A stretch of DNA of 64,000 bases from Paenibacillus sp. SYP-B3998 (GCF_010820665.1 NZ_JAAIKC010000011.1:71504-135503); one strand, 5' to 3'. Shown: positions 51,577-61,738, counted from the stretch's first letter. Made by a program: numbers and translations. Notes: a model not told the origin generated them from the letters alone.

Positions 51577-53199
51577 CTAACCTCCTATCTTCCCGGCTAC
51601 GCTTTGGATCAATTGATCAAAGCTGCCTATCGTTTGTTGCAGCGGCTGACTTAGAACGCTTGGGAATATGCCCAGCAAGAGAATAAAGGCTACCAAGGTA
51701 ATCATCGGTATCGCTTCAATTAACCTTGCGTCGCGCATACCCTGCGCTTGTAAACGCTGATCCAGCGGTCCGAAAGTAATATTCAACACCCCTCGAAGCA
51801 CGTAGACTGCTGCTAATATAATCCCGAGCGTGCCAACAATCGCATACACCTTGTGCGTTTCGAAGAGCCCAAGAAACGCTAAGAACTCACTTATGAACCC
51901 TGATAAACCTGGTAATCCGAGTGATGCCATACCAGCGATAAGTAGGATTCCGCTGATGAAAGGTACTGCGGTAGCAAGACCTCCCAGCCGATCCAATATG
52001 GTCGTCTCGGTACGTTCGAAGATAATACCGACGAGCAAGAACATCAGCGCAGAAATAAGTCCATGCGAAATGAGCTGGAACACTGCCCCTTGTAAGCCAG
52101 TTATGTTAAAAGCCGCAAGTCCTAATAGGACGATGCCCATATGACTGATACTAGAATAGGCCAGCACCAGCTTGAAATCCTTCTGTACGATAGCGAGAAT
52201 CGCGCCGTACACAATATTGATGACGCCAAGCAGCGCCAGCATCCAAGCCCATTGCTTGGCTTCCGCCGGGAAGAACAAAATACCGAATCGAATGAGGCCG
52301 TAAGCCCCCATTTTCAGCAAAATACCCGAATGAATCATGACTACAGAAGGAGGAGCTTCTGTATGCACTTTAAGCATCCATGTATGGAACGGGAAAATCG
52401 GTAGCTTGATGCCAAAAGCAACTAGCAGCATAATAAATACCGTCCATCTCATCGTTCCGCTCATAAAGAACGGCGTTCCTTCCTGATTCACATAAGCACT
52501 GGGATTCTGAAGCAAATTATGCGCAATCGTATGAATGTCTCCGCTGTAATAGACAATAGCTTCCGTTTGCGATTGCACTTGGCTGAACCCTGCCGTACTA
52601 ACCAAAATCAAGAAAGCAATGAGCATAATAGCTGACCCAAGTCCATTATAAATCAGGAAGCGATTAGCCGCTTGCTCACGGTTCATGTATCCCCAAATGC
52701 CAATGAGGAAGAACATTGGAATGAGCGTAATCTCGAAGAACAGGAAGAAGAGAAAAAGGTCCTGTGACATGAAAACACCGAACATCCCCGTCTCAAGCAG
52801 AAGAAACAGAATATAGAACGTTTTCCATCGTTTTTTAATATAAACCGAGGCCAGTGCAGCCATCGTAGACACAAGCGCCGTCAGAAAGACAAGCGGCAAC
52901 GAAAGGCCGTCCACGGCCAGTGAATATTTAAATTCAAAGAAATAGGAGGTCAACTGCTGAATACCCTCGTGATTTAGAGGCACTTTGATCCAACTAAGTT
53001 GTTCCTTGTACTGCAGCGGATCTCCTTGATAGTTGTAATCCACATACAACCAAGCCGCCAAAATCAAGGGGATCAGCGTCGTGGCGATACCAATGGTTTT
53101 GACCAAATTTCCCCTTTCGCCACGAACGAAGAGTAAGATCAGAACACCAAGCAAAGGTGAAAAGGCAATAAGACTTAAGATCGGTAGGTTATTCAGCAT
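51577..53199 (-). CDS. nuoM: NADH-quinone oxidoreductase subunit M
   Basis: Antiporter-like subunit of complex I. The ATG at 53197-53199 is 8 bases after AAGGAG and gives 540 residues. An open extension of 7 codons upstream overlaps nuoL and lacks a site. Signatures: FFLFFEITLIPMFFLIGIWG near 145-165, the lysine helix FGIKLPIFPFHTWMLKVHTE near 260 and YSSISHMGIVLLGLAAFN near 342. It overlaps the end of nuoL by 11 bases. Confidence 0.96.
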   Translation of the reverse strand: MLNNLPILSLIAFSPLLGVLILLFVRGERGNLVKTIGIATTLIPLILAAWLYVDYNYQGDPLQYKEQLSWIKVPLNHEGIQQLTSYFFEFKYSLAVDGLSLPLVFLTALVSTMAALASVYIKKRWKTFYILFLLLETGMFGVFMSQDLFLFFLFFEITLIPMFFLIGIWGYMNREQAANRFLIYNGLGSAIMLIAFLILVSTAGFSQVQSQTEAIVYYSGDIHTIAHNLLQNPSAYVNQEGTPFFMSGTMRWTVFIMLLVAFGIKLPIFPFHTWMLKVHTEAPPSVVMIHSGILLKMGAYGLIRFGILFFPAEAKQWAWMLALLGVINIVYGAILAIVQKDFKLVLAYSSISHMGIVLLGLAAFNITGLQGAVFQLISHGLISALMFLLVGIIFERTETTILDRLGGLATAVPFISGILLIAGMASLGLPGLSGFISEFLAFLGLFETHKVYAIVGTLGIILAAVYVLRGVLNITFGPLDQRLQAQGMRDARLIEAIPMITLVAFILLLGIFPSVLSQPLQQTIGSFDQLIQSVAGKIGG

Positions 53200-55117
53200 G
53201 GATGAATCTCCTTCCCGCAATGGCGAGTGCCAGAATCAGCATGCCTAGTATCATAATAACTCCATAGGCTTGCATTTGGCCGTTTTGGAGGCGGGAGCCT
53301 AAACGTCCTAGACTTACTACTGTGAAAGCAACCAAACGCACCAAACCGTCGATGATATACACATCAATGAATTCAAGAATGAAACCTATACCTCGTAGCG
53401 GCTTAACAATAATGCCGTCATAAATCTCATCGATGAAATACTTGCGGTTTAACAGTGTATACAGCCAAGGCACTTTGCCCGAAATGACATCACGCGGTAT
53501 GGAGCGTTTCAGATACATGAGGTAGCCCAAACCGATACCGAGCAAGCCCGCAAGGGTAGATAAAATAATAACGGTCCAGTTCGCGGAAGATGCATGATTC
53601 TCCCCAGTTAACCAATGGCTGAGCCATTCATTTAGCGGTGTATTTACGAAGCCTGCAACAACCGCCAATACGGCCAAAATGATTAATGGAGCCGTCATAG
53701 ATGCTGGAGATTCATGCGGTTCCTGCTTGGCATGTGCATGATCACCATGGTTATCATGATCAACAGCAGCCGTGGCCTTTCCTCTTGGAGTTCCCATGAA
53801 CACTAGGAAGAACAAACGGGACATGTAGAACGCTGTGAAAAACGCAGCAATGACTCCAACCCAGAATAGAAGCTGATTATGTTCGTACGCCTCTGTTAGA
53901 ATTAAATCTTTTGACCAGAAGCCTGCGAATGGAAAAATACCAGCTAACGCCAGTGTGCCAATTGCGAACGTCCATGTCGTAATTTTCATTTTGCGGGACA
54001 GCCCGCCCATTTCGTTAATGTCCTGCGTATGTACCGCGTGAATTACGCTGCCCGCACCCAAGAAGAGAAGTGCTTTGAAGAACGCATGTGTAAACAAATG
54101 GAACATCCCGGAGGCAAAAGAAACGCCAATGCCCAGCGCCATCATCATATAACCGAGCTGACTTACCGTAGAGAATGCCAAGATTCGCTTGATATCGTTC
54201 TGTGCAATACCAATGGTTGCAGCGAAAATTGCGGTAAATCCCCCTACATAAGCAACAACAAGCAAGGCATCTGGGGATGCTTGGAAAATATCGAAGGTAC
54301 GCGATACCAAGTAGACCCCTGCTGCCACCATTGTTGCAGCATGGATAAGCGCACTTATTGGCGTAGGACCCTCCATTGCGTCTGGCAGCCATGTGTGGAG
54401 CGGAAACTGACCGGACTTGCCGATCGCTCCAATGAAGATCAGAATCGCAATCCATGTGACGATGGTGGGATCGATTTTACCAGATGAAAAAGCATTATGG
54501 ATCGAACTAAAATCCAGTGCGTGCCCCGGCATATACCAAAATAGCAGAAGAATCCCAATGAAAAGACCAACGTCGCCGATTCGGGTGACGATAAACGCTT
54601 TCTTAGCCGCAGCTTTTGCCTCTGGCTTAAAGTACCAAAATCCAACTAGTAAGAAGGAACAAACCCCCACAAGTTCCCAAAAAATATAGAGTTCCAACAT
54701 ATTTTCTGAAATAACAAGGCCTAACATTGAGAAAGAAAACAGCGCAATATAGCTAAAAAACACATGGATGCGCTCGTCACCCTTCATGTAGCCTTTTGAG
54801 TAAATATTGACAAGCAAACTGACCAGCGTCACAATAACGAGCATTAAAGCATTGAGATTATTGACCTCAAAGCCCATGTTCAAAGTGAAGTCACCGATTT
54901 GGAGCCAATGTAGCTTATCCCAAGTATAATCCTCGACTTTTCCGCCCAGTCTTTCCACGAATATCAACAGGGCAACAATAAATGAAGCCAACATCGCGAA
55001 AATACTAAGGTAAATACCAAAATCCTTTAATTGACGTCCCATAGCCGTAAGCGCTAGAAAAGCAAGCAGCGGAAACAACGGAATGAGCCATGCGTATTGC
55101 GAATAGTCCGATACCAT
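53189..55117 (-). CDS. nuoL: NADH-quinone oxidoreductase subunit L
   Basis: Largest antiporter-like subunit, with the lateral helix that braces the membrane arm. It is 642 residues (family about 615-640). Signatures: LYIFWELVGVCSFLLVGFWY near 145, IGKSGQFPLHTWLPDAMEGP near 240 and KRILAFSTVSQLGYMMMALG near 325. A histidine-rich loop lies near 455 (DHDNHGDHAHAKQEPHE), a likely metal-binding or unstructured segment not common to all NuoL. The gene is 16 bases after nuoK. Confidence 0.96.
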   Translation of the reverse strand: MVSDYSQYAWLIPLFPLLAFLALTAMGRQLKDFGIYLSIFAMLASFIVALLIFVERLGGKVEDYTWDKLHWLQIGDFTLNMGFEVNNLNALMLVIVTLVSLLVNIYSKGYMKGDERIHVFFSYIALFSFSMLGLVISENMLELYIFWELVGVCSFLLVGFWYFKPEAKAAAKKAFIVTRIGDVGLFIGILLLFWYMPGHALDFSSIHNAFSSGKIDPTIVTWIAILIFIGAIGKSGQFPLHTWLPDAMEGPTPISALIHAATMVAAGVYLVSRTFDIFQASPDALLVVAYVGGFTAIFAATIGIAQNDIKRILAFSTVSQLGYMMMALGIGVSFASGMFHLFTHAFFKALLFLGAGSVIHAVHTQDINEMGGLSRKMKITTWTFAIGTLALAGIFPFAGFWSKDLILTEAYEHNQLLFWVGVIAAFFTAFYMSRLFFLVFMGTPRGKATAAVDHDNHGDHAHAKQEPHESPASMTAPLIILAVLAVVAGFVNTPLNEWLSHWLTGENHASSANWTVIILSTLAGLLGIGLGYLMYLKRSIPRDVISGKVPWLYTLLNRKYFIDEIYDGIIVKPLRGIGFILEFIDVYIIDGLVRLVAFTVVSLGRLGSRLQNGQMQAYGVIMILGMLILALAIAGRRFIHAE

Positions 55118-55132
55118 GTCCTTCTCAGCCTC

Positions 55133-55444
55133 CTAGCGCTTCATAGAATCCATTTCATTGACGTCCGATGTTCCTTTATTCCGATATATTGTGATTAGAA
55201 TCGCAATTCCTACAGCTGCCTCAGCAGCAGCTATCGTAATATTAAAGAGGGAGAAAATTTGACCCGTTAGCGCTGGATGGTCACCTAGCTTCGAGAAAGC
55301 GATCAAATTCAAATTGACCGCATTGAGCATCAGCTCGATCGACAGAAGGACGATAACCCCATTTTTCTTCGTTAACGCGCCATACAAGCCAATACAGAAT
55401 AGGATTGCCGCCAGCGTGAGATAAGGAGTAACAATTGTGCCCAC
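55133..55444 (-). CDS. nuoK: NADH-quinone oxidoreductase subunit K
   Basis: Small membrane subunit with conserved Glu residues in the proton path. GTG start at 55442-55444, 9 bases after AGAGGAGG, giving 103 residues (usual 100-105). The longer frame to 55486 runs into nuoJ. It has three membrane segments, with the [17 protein letters not shown] motif near 33-49 and the second Glu in [17 protein letters not shown] near 70. Four bases separate it from nuoJ. Confidence 0.95.
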   Translation of the reverse strand: MGTIVTPYLTLAAILFCIGLYGALTKKNGVIVLLSIELMLNAVNLNLIAFSKLGDHPALTGQIFSLFNITIAAAEAAVGIAILITIYRNKGTSDVNEMDSMKR

Positions 55445-55448
55445 AGCT

Positions 55449-55979
55449 CTAATCCTCCTCTCTCTTCGCGATGACAATAGCACCAATGAAAGCTACCGTC
55501 AGCAGGACGGACATAATTTCAAAAGGAATAACATGCTCGTTATAAAGCAGCTTCCCTATTTCCAATGTGTTATCTTTACCCGCATCGAATGTTTTTGTGG
55601 CAACGAAGTTCGTCTTCTGAATCGCATAAAATAAAACACCGAACAATCCCAAAGAACCTAAGATCGCTAAACCTTCATGCCATGGACGTCTAGGCTCCGT
55701 TTCCTCCCCTTGTCTGTGCTTGGTCATCATGATCCCGAAAATCATGAGGATAGAGATGGCACCTGCGTAAATTAACACTTGTACGAAAGCAACAAACTCA
55801 GCTTCCAGAATAATATAGAGTCCCGCTAAACTAATAAACGTCAAGGCAACAGAAACGACCATATGAACGACCTTGGTGAAAGAAATCATAAATATAGCGC
55901 CGCCGATAGCTAGCAGAGCGAAGATGAAGAACGCCCAGCTTGATCCGCTCGATAAAAAGTCACCAATACCGCTAAACAT
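55449..55979 (-). CDS. nuoJ: NADH-quinone oxidoreductase subunit J
   Basis: Membrane subunit of complex I with five helices. The ATG at 55977-55979 gives 176 residues (MFSGIGDFL) and overlaps the nuoI stop; an open extension to 56045 lies inside nuoI. Signatures: [20 protein letters not shown] near 31-50 and [20 protein letters not shown] near 57-76 (a pi-bulge region in the family). Good coupling with nuoI (8-base overlap). Confidence 0.95.
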   Translation of the reverse strand: MFSGIGDFLSSGSSWAFFIFALLAIGGAIFMISFTKVVHMVVSVALTFISLAGLYIILEAEFVAFVQVLIYAGAISILMIFGIMMTKHRQGEETEPRRPWHEGLAILGSLGLFGVLFYAIQKTNFVATKTFDAGKDNTLEIGKLLYNEHVIPFEIMSVLLTVAFIGAIVIAKREED

Positions 55980-56424
55980 CCTTTTTAGCGCCCCCCTTCG
56001 GCATAGCCGAATTGTTCTCTTGGCGAATGTTCGTATTGTTTTCATTGAGCCATTGCATGTTTTTGAACAAATCGTCCCGACTGTACGTACTCAGCTCAAA
56101 ATTATTCGTCATGACGATCGCTTCTGTCGGACAAACCTCAGTGCAAAGATCACATAGGATGCAAATTTCGAAATTAATGTCATACGTATCGATAACCTTT
56201 CCCTTTTTTTCAGGATCCGGGTTCGCTTTGCCTGTTAAAGTAATACACTCTGTCGGACAAATCCGTGCGCATTGATTACAAACAATACATTTCTCTGGAT
56301 CAAAATATTGAATACCACGAAAGCGATCCGGCATTTTAAGCGGGACGTCAGGGTACGCGTAAGTCACTTTTTTCTGGGTCATGCTTTTTAACGTTACGCC
56401 TAAGCCTTTCATTATGCCCTTCAT
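55972..56424 (-). CDS. nuoI: NADH-quinone oxidoreductase subunit I (two 4Fe-4S clusters)
   Basis: Peripheral-arm ferredoxin-like subunit carrying clusters N6a and N6b. It is 150 residues. The two cluster motifs are CIVCNQCARICP (about 46-57) and CILCDLCTEVCP (about 87-98), each with the following Cys-Pro of the partner. An N-terminal amphipathic stretch (MKGIMKGLGVTLKS) probably sits on the membrane. ATG 8 bases after AAGGAGGG. A 129-base gap from nuoH shows no gene. Confidence 0.96.
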   Translation of the reverse strand: MKGIMKGLGVTLKSMTQKKVTYAYPDVPLKMPDRFRGIQYFDPEKCIVCNQCARICPTECITLTGKANPDPEKKGKVIDTYDINFEICILCDLCTEVCPTEAIVMTNNFELSTYSRDDLFKNMQWLNENNTNIRQENNSAMPKGGAKKDV

Positions 56425-56553
56425 CGGTTTATCCCTCCTTCTCCTTAACGTGCAACTTAAGCAAAATATGCTTCAAAAATCTATGTTCCTGAGCATTCTC
56501 TCAGCCTTATACACCAACACACTTGGCTTTCCAATCGGCTGCTGCTTACGAAA

Positions 56554-57561
56554 TTATGCTGTAAAGCTCATAATAATCGCGGTGAGCAGCATATTGACGA
56601 GCGCTAGTGGGAGCAGTACCTTCCAACCGAAGCCCATCAGTTGATCGATTCGTACTCGTGGCAGCGTTGCACGCAGCCAGAACAAGAAAAATACGATAAA
56701 TGAGAATTTAAGCAGGAACCAGATGATACCTGGAATGAAATCAAGGAATGCGAATGGCGCATGCCATCCACCTAGAAAGATTAGGCTTGTTAGCGAAGCA
56801 ATCACAAATACATACACATACTCCGACAACATGAAAAAAGCGAAGCGGAATCCGCTGTACTCCACGTGATAACCTGCAACAAGCTCTGATTCTGCTTCTG
56901 GCAAATCGAAAGGCGTACGATTCAGCTCGGAAACGCCAGCAATAACGAAAATTACAAAACCGAGAATTTGTGGAATGAAATTCCAGTGCCAGAAGCCGCC
57001 TGATTGGTGATCAACAATGTTATGCAAGTTCAAACTGCCTGTCATCATAATGACGCCAATAACGGAAATGACAAGCGGGACTTCATAACTAATCATTTGG
57101 GCAGCAGAGCGCATGCCCCCGAGCAACGCGTACTTATTATTGGACGCCCACCCACCTAAAATAATACCAATGGTGGATATCCCCGTTAAGGCTACGTAAA
57201 AGAGAAGGCCCACGTTCAAGTTCGCGTTAAACAATTTATCTGAAAAGGGAATCGTCGCAATAATCGTGAACGACGGAATGAAGGTAATGATCGGTGCCAA
57301 AATAAAAAGTTCTCGCTCTGCTTTTTTGGGAATTGTATCTTCTTTAATCAACAATTTAAACACGTCCGCAACGCTCTGAAGGAGTCCAAATGGTCCTGTA
57401 CGATTAGGCCCAATACGCAGCTGCATCCAACCAATTACCTTACGCTCGAAGTAGATTGCATAGGTTACGAAGCCTAATACGAGCATGAGCATCACGATGC
57501 CCCAGAATAGGAAGATGAAGAAGTTCGTCCAGCTTAGACTCTCCTCCAATAAATTCATCAT
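56554..57561 (-). CDS. nuoH: NADH-quinone oxidoreductase subunit H
   Basis: Membrane subunit forming the quinone entry with NuoD and NuoB. It is 335 residues with eight membrane segments. Signatures: KVIGWMQLRIGPNRTGPFGL near 37-56, SELNRTPFDLPEAESELVAG near 210 (quinone-chamber acidic loop) and RVRIDQLMGFGWKVLLPLAL near 302. The ATG overlaps the nuoD stop by one base (TAATG), a typical coupled start. Confidence 0.97.
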   Translation of the reverse strand: MMNLLEESLSWTNFFIFLFWGIVMLMLVLGFVTYAIYFERKVIGWMQLRIGPNRTGPFGLLQSVADVFKLLIKEDTIPKKAERELFILAPIITFIPSFTIIATIPFSDKLFNANLNVGLLFYVALTGISTIGIILGGWASNNKYALLGGMRSAAQMISYEVPLVISVIGVIMMTGSLNLHNIVDHQSGGFWHWNFIPQILGFVIFVIAGVSELNRTPFDLPEAESELVAGYHVEYSGFRFAFFMLSEYVYVFVIASLTSLIFLGGWHAPFAFLDFIPGIIWFLLKFSFIVFFLFWLRATLPRVRIDQLMGFGWKVLLPLALVNMLLTAIIMSFTA

Positions 57562-58661
57562 TAGGCATCCACCTCCCCAACGACAATGTCGATCCCGCCC
57601 AAAATAGTAATCAAATTCGTCATCGTTTCACCGACGAGCAGCTTGGGCAATATTTGTAGATTAACGAAAGAAGGTCTGCGGAACTTCAACCGGTAAGGCT
57701 CTTGCTTGCCTCGGGAAATAATATAGCAACCGATTTCGCCGCGAGGGGATTCAATGGCCGCATACACTTCTCCTTCAGCTGGACGAATGACCCTAGGCAC
57801 TTTGCCCATAGTTTCGCCTTCACCAGGAAACTGCTCAACCGCTTGCTCTAGAATACGAAGCGATTGCTTCACTTCTTCCATACGAAGAATGTAGCGATCA
57901 TAACAGTCACCACCGGTTCTTACAGGTACATCGAATTCAAAACGGCTGTACAGGCTATAGGGCTGCGTTTTGCGAATGTCCCAATTCACGCCGGTACATC
58001 TCAGGTTTGCTCCACTTAAGCCGTAGGCAATTGCTGTATCGGCGTCATATTTACCCACACCTTTAATCCGTGAAAGGAAAATTTCATTGCCCGTCACTAA
58101 GGTGTGATACTCTTCCAACTTATCATACATATACGGAATGAATTTTCTTACTTTATCGATCCAGCCTTCTGGAGCGTCCCATTTGACTCCGCCTACACGC
58201 ATATAGTTATAGGTCAGCCGAGCACCGCAAAGTTCATTGAACAAGTCAATAATGATTTCCCGATCGCGGAAAGCGTAAAGGAATGGACTCATGGCACCGA
58301 TATCCAACAGATAGGTTCCCCACCAAACCATATGGGAAGCAACGCGCTGCAGCTCCATCACGATCAAGCGGAGGAATTCCGCTCGTTCGGGCACCTCTAG
58401 CTGCATCATTTTTTCTACGGCATGAACGAGCACGTAGTTCGTTGTCATCGCCGATACGTAATCCATTCGATCTGTATACGGAATAATTTGCGTATAGCTG
58501 AGGTTCTCAGCCAATTTTTCAGTTCCTCTATGTAGATAGCCCATCACCGGAATCGCTTCACGAATGATTTCTCCATCCAGCTTTACGATCACACGGAAAA
58601 CCCCATGTGTGCTAGGATGCTGAGGGCCAACGTTCAATAACAGCTCTTCTGTCCGTAACAA
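57561..58661 (-). CDS. nuoD: NADH-quinone oxidoreductase subunit D
   Basis: 49-kDa-type subunit holding the quinone-binding histidine. It is 366 residues, shorter than the usual 390-400 but complete at both ends. Signatures: LLLNVGPQHPSTHGVFRVIV near 7-26 with the HPSTHG quinone loop, GYLHRGTEKLAENLSY near 43 and MGKVPRVIRPAEGEVYAAIE near 290. The start is TTG (58659-58661), 8 bases after GGAGGTG, which lies in the end of nuoC. Confidence 0.96.
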   Translation of the reverse strand: MLRTEELLLNVGPQHPSTHGVFRVIVKLDGEIIREAIPVMGYLHRGTEKLAENLSYTQIIPYTDRMDYVSAMTTNYVLVHAVEKMMQLEVPERAEFLRLIVMELQRVASHMVWWGTYLLDIGAMSPFLYAFRDREIIIDLFNELCGARLTYNYMRVGGVKWDAPEGWIDKVRKFIPYMYDKLEEYHTLVTGNEIFLSRIKGVGKYDADTAIAYGLSGANLRCTGVNWDIRKTQPYSLYSRFEFDVPVRTGGDCYDRYILRMEEVKQSLRILEQAVEQFPGEGETMGKVPRVIRPAEGEVYAAIESPRGEIGCYIISRGKQEPYRLKFRRPSFVNLQILPKLLVGETMTNLITILGGIDIVVGEVDA

Positions 58662-58664
58662 GTG

Positions 58665-59588
58665 CTACACCTCCGGGTCGAGCGGTTCGTAATCTTTGCG
58701 TAGTGGATGACCGACCCAATCGTCAGGCATCATAATTCTTTGTAAATTAGGGTGTCCTGGAAAATTGATACCTAATAAATCGTACGCTTCCCTCTCATTC
58801 CAATCAGCCGTTGGCCATACAGAGGCAACCGATGGAATGATCGATTGCTCGCGATCGGTTTTCACCTTTACACAGTATTCTCTGTTATGTGTGAGGGAAA
58901 GCAGGTGGTAAGCCACCTCCAGATGCGTTTCCTGATCGACACCGGAGAGATTACGCAAATAATCGCAGCGCAACTCCTCGTGATTCTTCATTATCACCGC
59001 GGCCTCCGGCCAGCGGCTGCTGTGAATAATAACGTAAGGACGATGCGCGTCCTTCTCATTGATGAAAGCCTCGACGACAGCGTCTTCGCCTACGTCGGAT
59101 TTCAAAATCTCCACCAGCCGATCCAGCAATGGCTGGTTTGGAGAGGGCTCCTTCGGCGCAGCAGGCTCGGCCGAATCGGGCTTGGCTGCGCGTGCGCTAG
59201 CTCTCGCTGCGCGGGCTTCAGCGGCGGCCTGGGCTTTGGCCGCCTTATCGTCATCGGTGGCGTCCGCAGGCGTCACCGATGGGGTTTCAGCCGACGCGGG
59301 CTCGCCAGTCGGCGTTGCTGCCGCTCGCGCAGCCTGCCGCGCGGCACGGGCCGCAGCACGCTCAGCTGCTGCATCCGTAGCTGCTGTAGGAGTGGGCTCC
59401 TGCGATGCCTCCTCGTTAGCGACAGGCACCTCAGGCGTTGTTTTTGAAGCTTCAGCGCCATTGGCAGCACCGACAACCTTGCTTTCTCCTTCTTGGACCT
59501 CAGCTTCAACTTGGGCTAGCTCCGATTTCACTTCGGGATTCTCAGGTGTTAGTCCTTCCTTCCCTTCCGGCTTCTTCTCCTCACTCAT
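58665..59588 (-). CDS. nuoC: NADH-quinone oxidoreductase subunit C with long Ala-rich extension
   Basis: 30-kDa-type subunit of the peripheral arm. It is 307 residues, although the family core is about 150-200. Residues 150-305 are the conserved domain, with [19 protein letters not shown] and [17 protein letters not shown]. Residues 1-148 are a low-complexity tail rich in Ala, Glu, Arg and Pro, beginning [17 protein letters not shown] and including alternating [13 protein letters not shown] runs. The G+C-rich DNA there (about 59150-59480) stands out from the neighbours. The frame is intact and overlaps nuoB by 4 bases, so the extension is translated. Its role is unknown. Confidence 0.93.
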   Translation of the reverse strand: MSEEKKPEGKEGLTPENPEVKSELAQVEAEVQEGESKVVGAANGAEASKTTPEVPVANEEASQEPTPTAATDAAAERAAARAARQAARAAATPTGEPASAETPSVTPADATDDDKAAKAQAAAEARAARASARAAKPDSAEPAAPKEPSPNQPLLDRLVEILKSDVGEDAVVEAFINEKDAHRPYVIIHSSRWPEAAVIMKNHEELRCDYLRNLSGVDQETHLEVAYHLLSLTHNREYCVKVKTDREQSIIPSVASVWPTADWNEREAYDLLGINFPGHPNLQRIMMPDDWVGHPLRKDYEPLDPEV

Positions 59589-60103
59589 CGGTTAGTCACC
59601 TGCTTCCCAGTCTTCGCTTCATAACGGATTTTCTCCTGAAGCTTATTGATCCCGTAGATAAGTGCCGCCGGATTAGGAGGACACCCTGGAATGTACACAT
59701 CGACTGGTACCACCTGATCGACACCTTTTACAACCGAATACGATTTTACGTATGGACCACCAGCAGTTGCACATGAACCCATAGCGATAACCCATTTAGG
59801 CTCAGGCATCTGCTCATAAAGACGGCGCAACAAAGGAGCCATTTTCTTCGTTACCGTCCCTGCTACAATCATGACGTCAGATTGTCGGGGAGACGTACGG
59901 AAGATGACTCCGAAACGGTCTAAATCATAATGTGAGCCACCTGTGCCCATCATTTCAATGGCGCAGCACGCTAGACCAAAGGTCAGCGGCCAAAGGGAAT
60001 TGCTGCGAGCCCAAGCTTTCACTTGCTCCAGCGTCGTCATAAATACGTTGCGGTTTAATTCTTCCCGTTCCTCGGGAGATATCGACTCTAAACTGAAGTC
60101 CAT
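59585..60103 (-). CDS. nuoB: NADH-quinone oxidoreductase subunit B (cluster N2)
   Basis: Carries the terminal 4Fe-4S cluster N2 next to the quinone site. The ATG at 60101-60103 has AGAAGGTG before it and gives 172 residues; the longer frame to 60166 lies in nuoA. Signatures: [19 protein letters not shown] with the tandem Cys near residue 38, MGSCATAGG near 103 and [16 protein letters not shown] near 133. It overlaps nuoA by 16 bases and nuoC by 4. Confidence 0.96.
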   Translation of the reverse strand: MDFSLESISPEEREELNRNVFMTTLEQVKAWARSNSLWPLTFGLACCAIEMMGTGGSHYDLDRFGVIFRTSPRQSDVMIVAGTVTKKMAPLLRRLYEQMPEPKWVIAMGSCATAGGPYVKSYSVVKGVDQVVPVDVYIPGCPPNPAALIYGINKLQEKIRYEAKTGKQVTNR

Positions 60104-60456
60104 TGCAGCACCTTCTTTTTCCAAGCGTATATTAATCCTATGGCAAGCAAGGCAACAAAAATACACATTTCCACTAAAGCAAAAAGTCCAAGCTGGTTAT
60201 ACGCCACAGCCCATGGATAAAGGAACACGGTCTCTACATCAAAAATAACAAACATCAAAGCAAACAGATAATACCGAATGTTAAAACGAATTTGCCCTTC
60301 ACCCACAGGCTCATTTCCACTCTCATAAGTCGTGTACTTCTCTTCGACGGGCTTACTCGGTCTCAGCCACTTCCCAATCGTTAAGGCCACAACAGGCAAC
60401 AAAACGCCTAATCCTAGGAAAATCGCTACGATCACATAATTATTTGTGTACATCAT
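60088..60456 (-). CDS. nuoA: NADH-quinone oxidoreductase subunit A
   Basis: Small membrane subunit next to NuoH and NuoJ; first gene of the operon. It is 122 residues from the first of two ATGs (60454-60456); GGAGG is 13 bases upstream, so the exact start is uncertain. Signatures: [20 protein letters not shown] near 45-64 and [20 protein letters not shown] near 66-85, with three membrane segments. A promoter candidate lies about 75 bases upstream. Confidence 0.95.
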   Translation of the reverse strand: MMYTNNYVIVAIFLGLGVLLPVVALTIGKWLRPSKPVEEKYTTYESGNEPVGEGQIRFNIRYYLFALMFVIFDVETVFLYPWAVAYNQLGLFALVEMCIFVALLAIGLIYAWKKKVLQWTSV

Positions 60457-60530
60457 CCGAATGTAACCGCCTCCATTCTTATTTACTTTTCTTATAAAAC
60501 TAATTAGTTTTGGCAATATTCACCTTCAAT

Positions 60531-60559
60531 ATTATATCAAAAAGGTTTTTAGGCGTCGA
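60531..60559 (-). promoter_or_regulatory. Sigma-A-like promoter of the nuo operon
   Basis: Minus-strand TCGACG (60554-60559), 17-base spacer and a perfect TATAAT (60531-60536). It gives a leader of about 70 bases before nuoA and is the only good match in the gap. Confidence 0.55.
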
Positions 60560-60720
60560 TGACTAATTCCAAACGTCACAATTCAGGCTCAGGGTGTAGA
60601 TTTCCCAATTCCTACCTAAAATACACATTTCCTTCATCAGCTGATTAGTGCTCAGCGGGGGTGAGTACTACTATGCAATGGAAATTGCATATGAACGAAA
60701 GATCTAATCTTCAAGTAAGT

Positions 60721-61644
60721 TTAGCTATCGCTAGGGGATATGGTTTTGAAATAATAGCTTCGTGATGAGCTGTGGATAAATCCATTTTTCTCATACAAGT
60801 CAATTGCCTTATCGTTAGCTGTATTGACACTCAAAGTGATTTCATTCGCTCCAGCCTTTTTAAATCTATATAAACCTTCTAAAAGTAATGCTTTGCCTAA
60901 ACCTAGCCTTTGATAGCTTGGTTTAACCGCGATTGTTGGAATTTGCCCAACTCCTCCAACCATTTTGGAAGATATAAAAGCCACAGGTTCCCCCTCTATA
61001 GTCAACGCTAATAGAGATAAGTCTGGTCTGAACTCGGAACTTCCAAATTCATGGACCACACTATCTGTAGTTTTATTACCATTAAACGCAGCATTATAAA
61101 CTGAAGCCCATGCAGTTGCATCCGTATGTGTAGGTGAACGAAAAGAAAAATTTGTGGGTAAGGGAACCACTTGTGCCTGATCGATTTCAGAATTTCGAAG
61201 TATGAGTAGTTCATGTCTTTTTACCATTCCATGCAAATGCGCTAATTCAAGCATCCCTGGCGTTCGAGAATCTACCCGAAGAACAAAATGAATGGTCTGA
61301 TTCACACTATGGGCATATTGATTCAAATGTTGAAGTATAAACTCAATCAGGAGGGTTCCCAAACCCTTTCTTCGCCAATCGACGTCGACGGCAGAATAAC
61401 TGTCAACTTTTCTTCCCGTCAAATGACTAGCGAAGCTAAGGGATATGTACCCTATAATTTGATTATCAACAACAGCTACAAATGTATTTTCACGACTCTT
61501 TGCATCCGGTTTATCTAAGTACCGTTCAAACTCATCAACTGTTATTCCTTTTTGCAAATTAAATGGATCTCTATTTATCATTTTTACAATAAACGCTGTA
61601 TCTGATAATTGATATTGGCGTATTTTCAAATTATCTTTATACAT
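60721..61644 (-). CDS. Two-domain GNAT family N-acetyltransferase
   Basis: Acetyl-CoA-dependent acyltransferase with two GNAT folds. The ATG at 61642-61644 is 8 bases after GGGGG and gives 307 residues. The N-terminal domain (about 1-150) has the acetyl-CoA loop DVDWRRKGLGTLLIEFIL; the C-terminal domain (about 160-305) has VKPSYQRLGLGKALLLEGLY and the usual DLYEKNGFIHSS end. Both pyrophosphate loops look intact. Substrate unknown. It lies alone between the nuo operon and atpC and is of lower G+C than its neighbours, but nothing marks it as recently acquired. Confidence 0.85.
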   Translation of the reverse strand: MYKDNLKIRQYQLSDTAFIVKMINRDPFNLQKGITVDEFERYLDKPDAKSRENTFVAVVDNQIIGYISLSFASHLTGRKVDSYSAVDVDWRRKGLGTLLIEFILQHLNQYAHSVNQTIHFVLRVDSRTPGMLELAHLHGMVKRHELLILRNSEIDQAQVVPLPTNFSFRSPTHTDATAWASVYNAAFNGNKTTDSVVHEFGSSEFRPDLSLLALTIEGEPVAFISSKMVGGVGQIPTIAVKPSYQRLGLGKALLLEGLYRFKKAGANEITLSVNTANDKAIDLYEKNGFIHSSSRSYYFKTISPSDS

Positions 61645-61738
61645 ATCTACATCCCCCATTCATGATTAATATATCACTCACCCTCCCCTGCTGAAAGATT
61701 TTGGAATAACCGGTTAGGTCAATTCTACCTGAACAAAC

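Noticed and set aside
60104..60166. 21-codon N-terminal extension of NuoB
   Set aside because: It overlaps nuoA, and the ATG at 60103 has a ribosome site and gives the family length.
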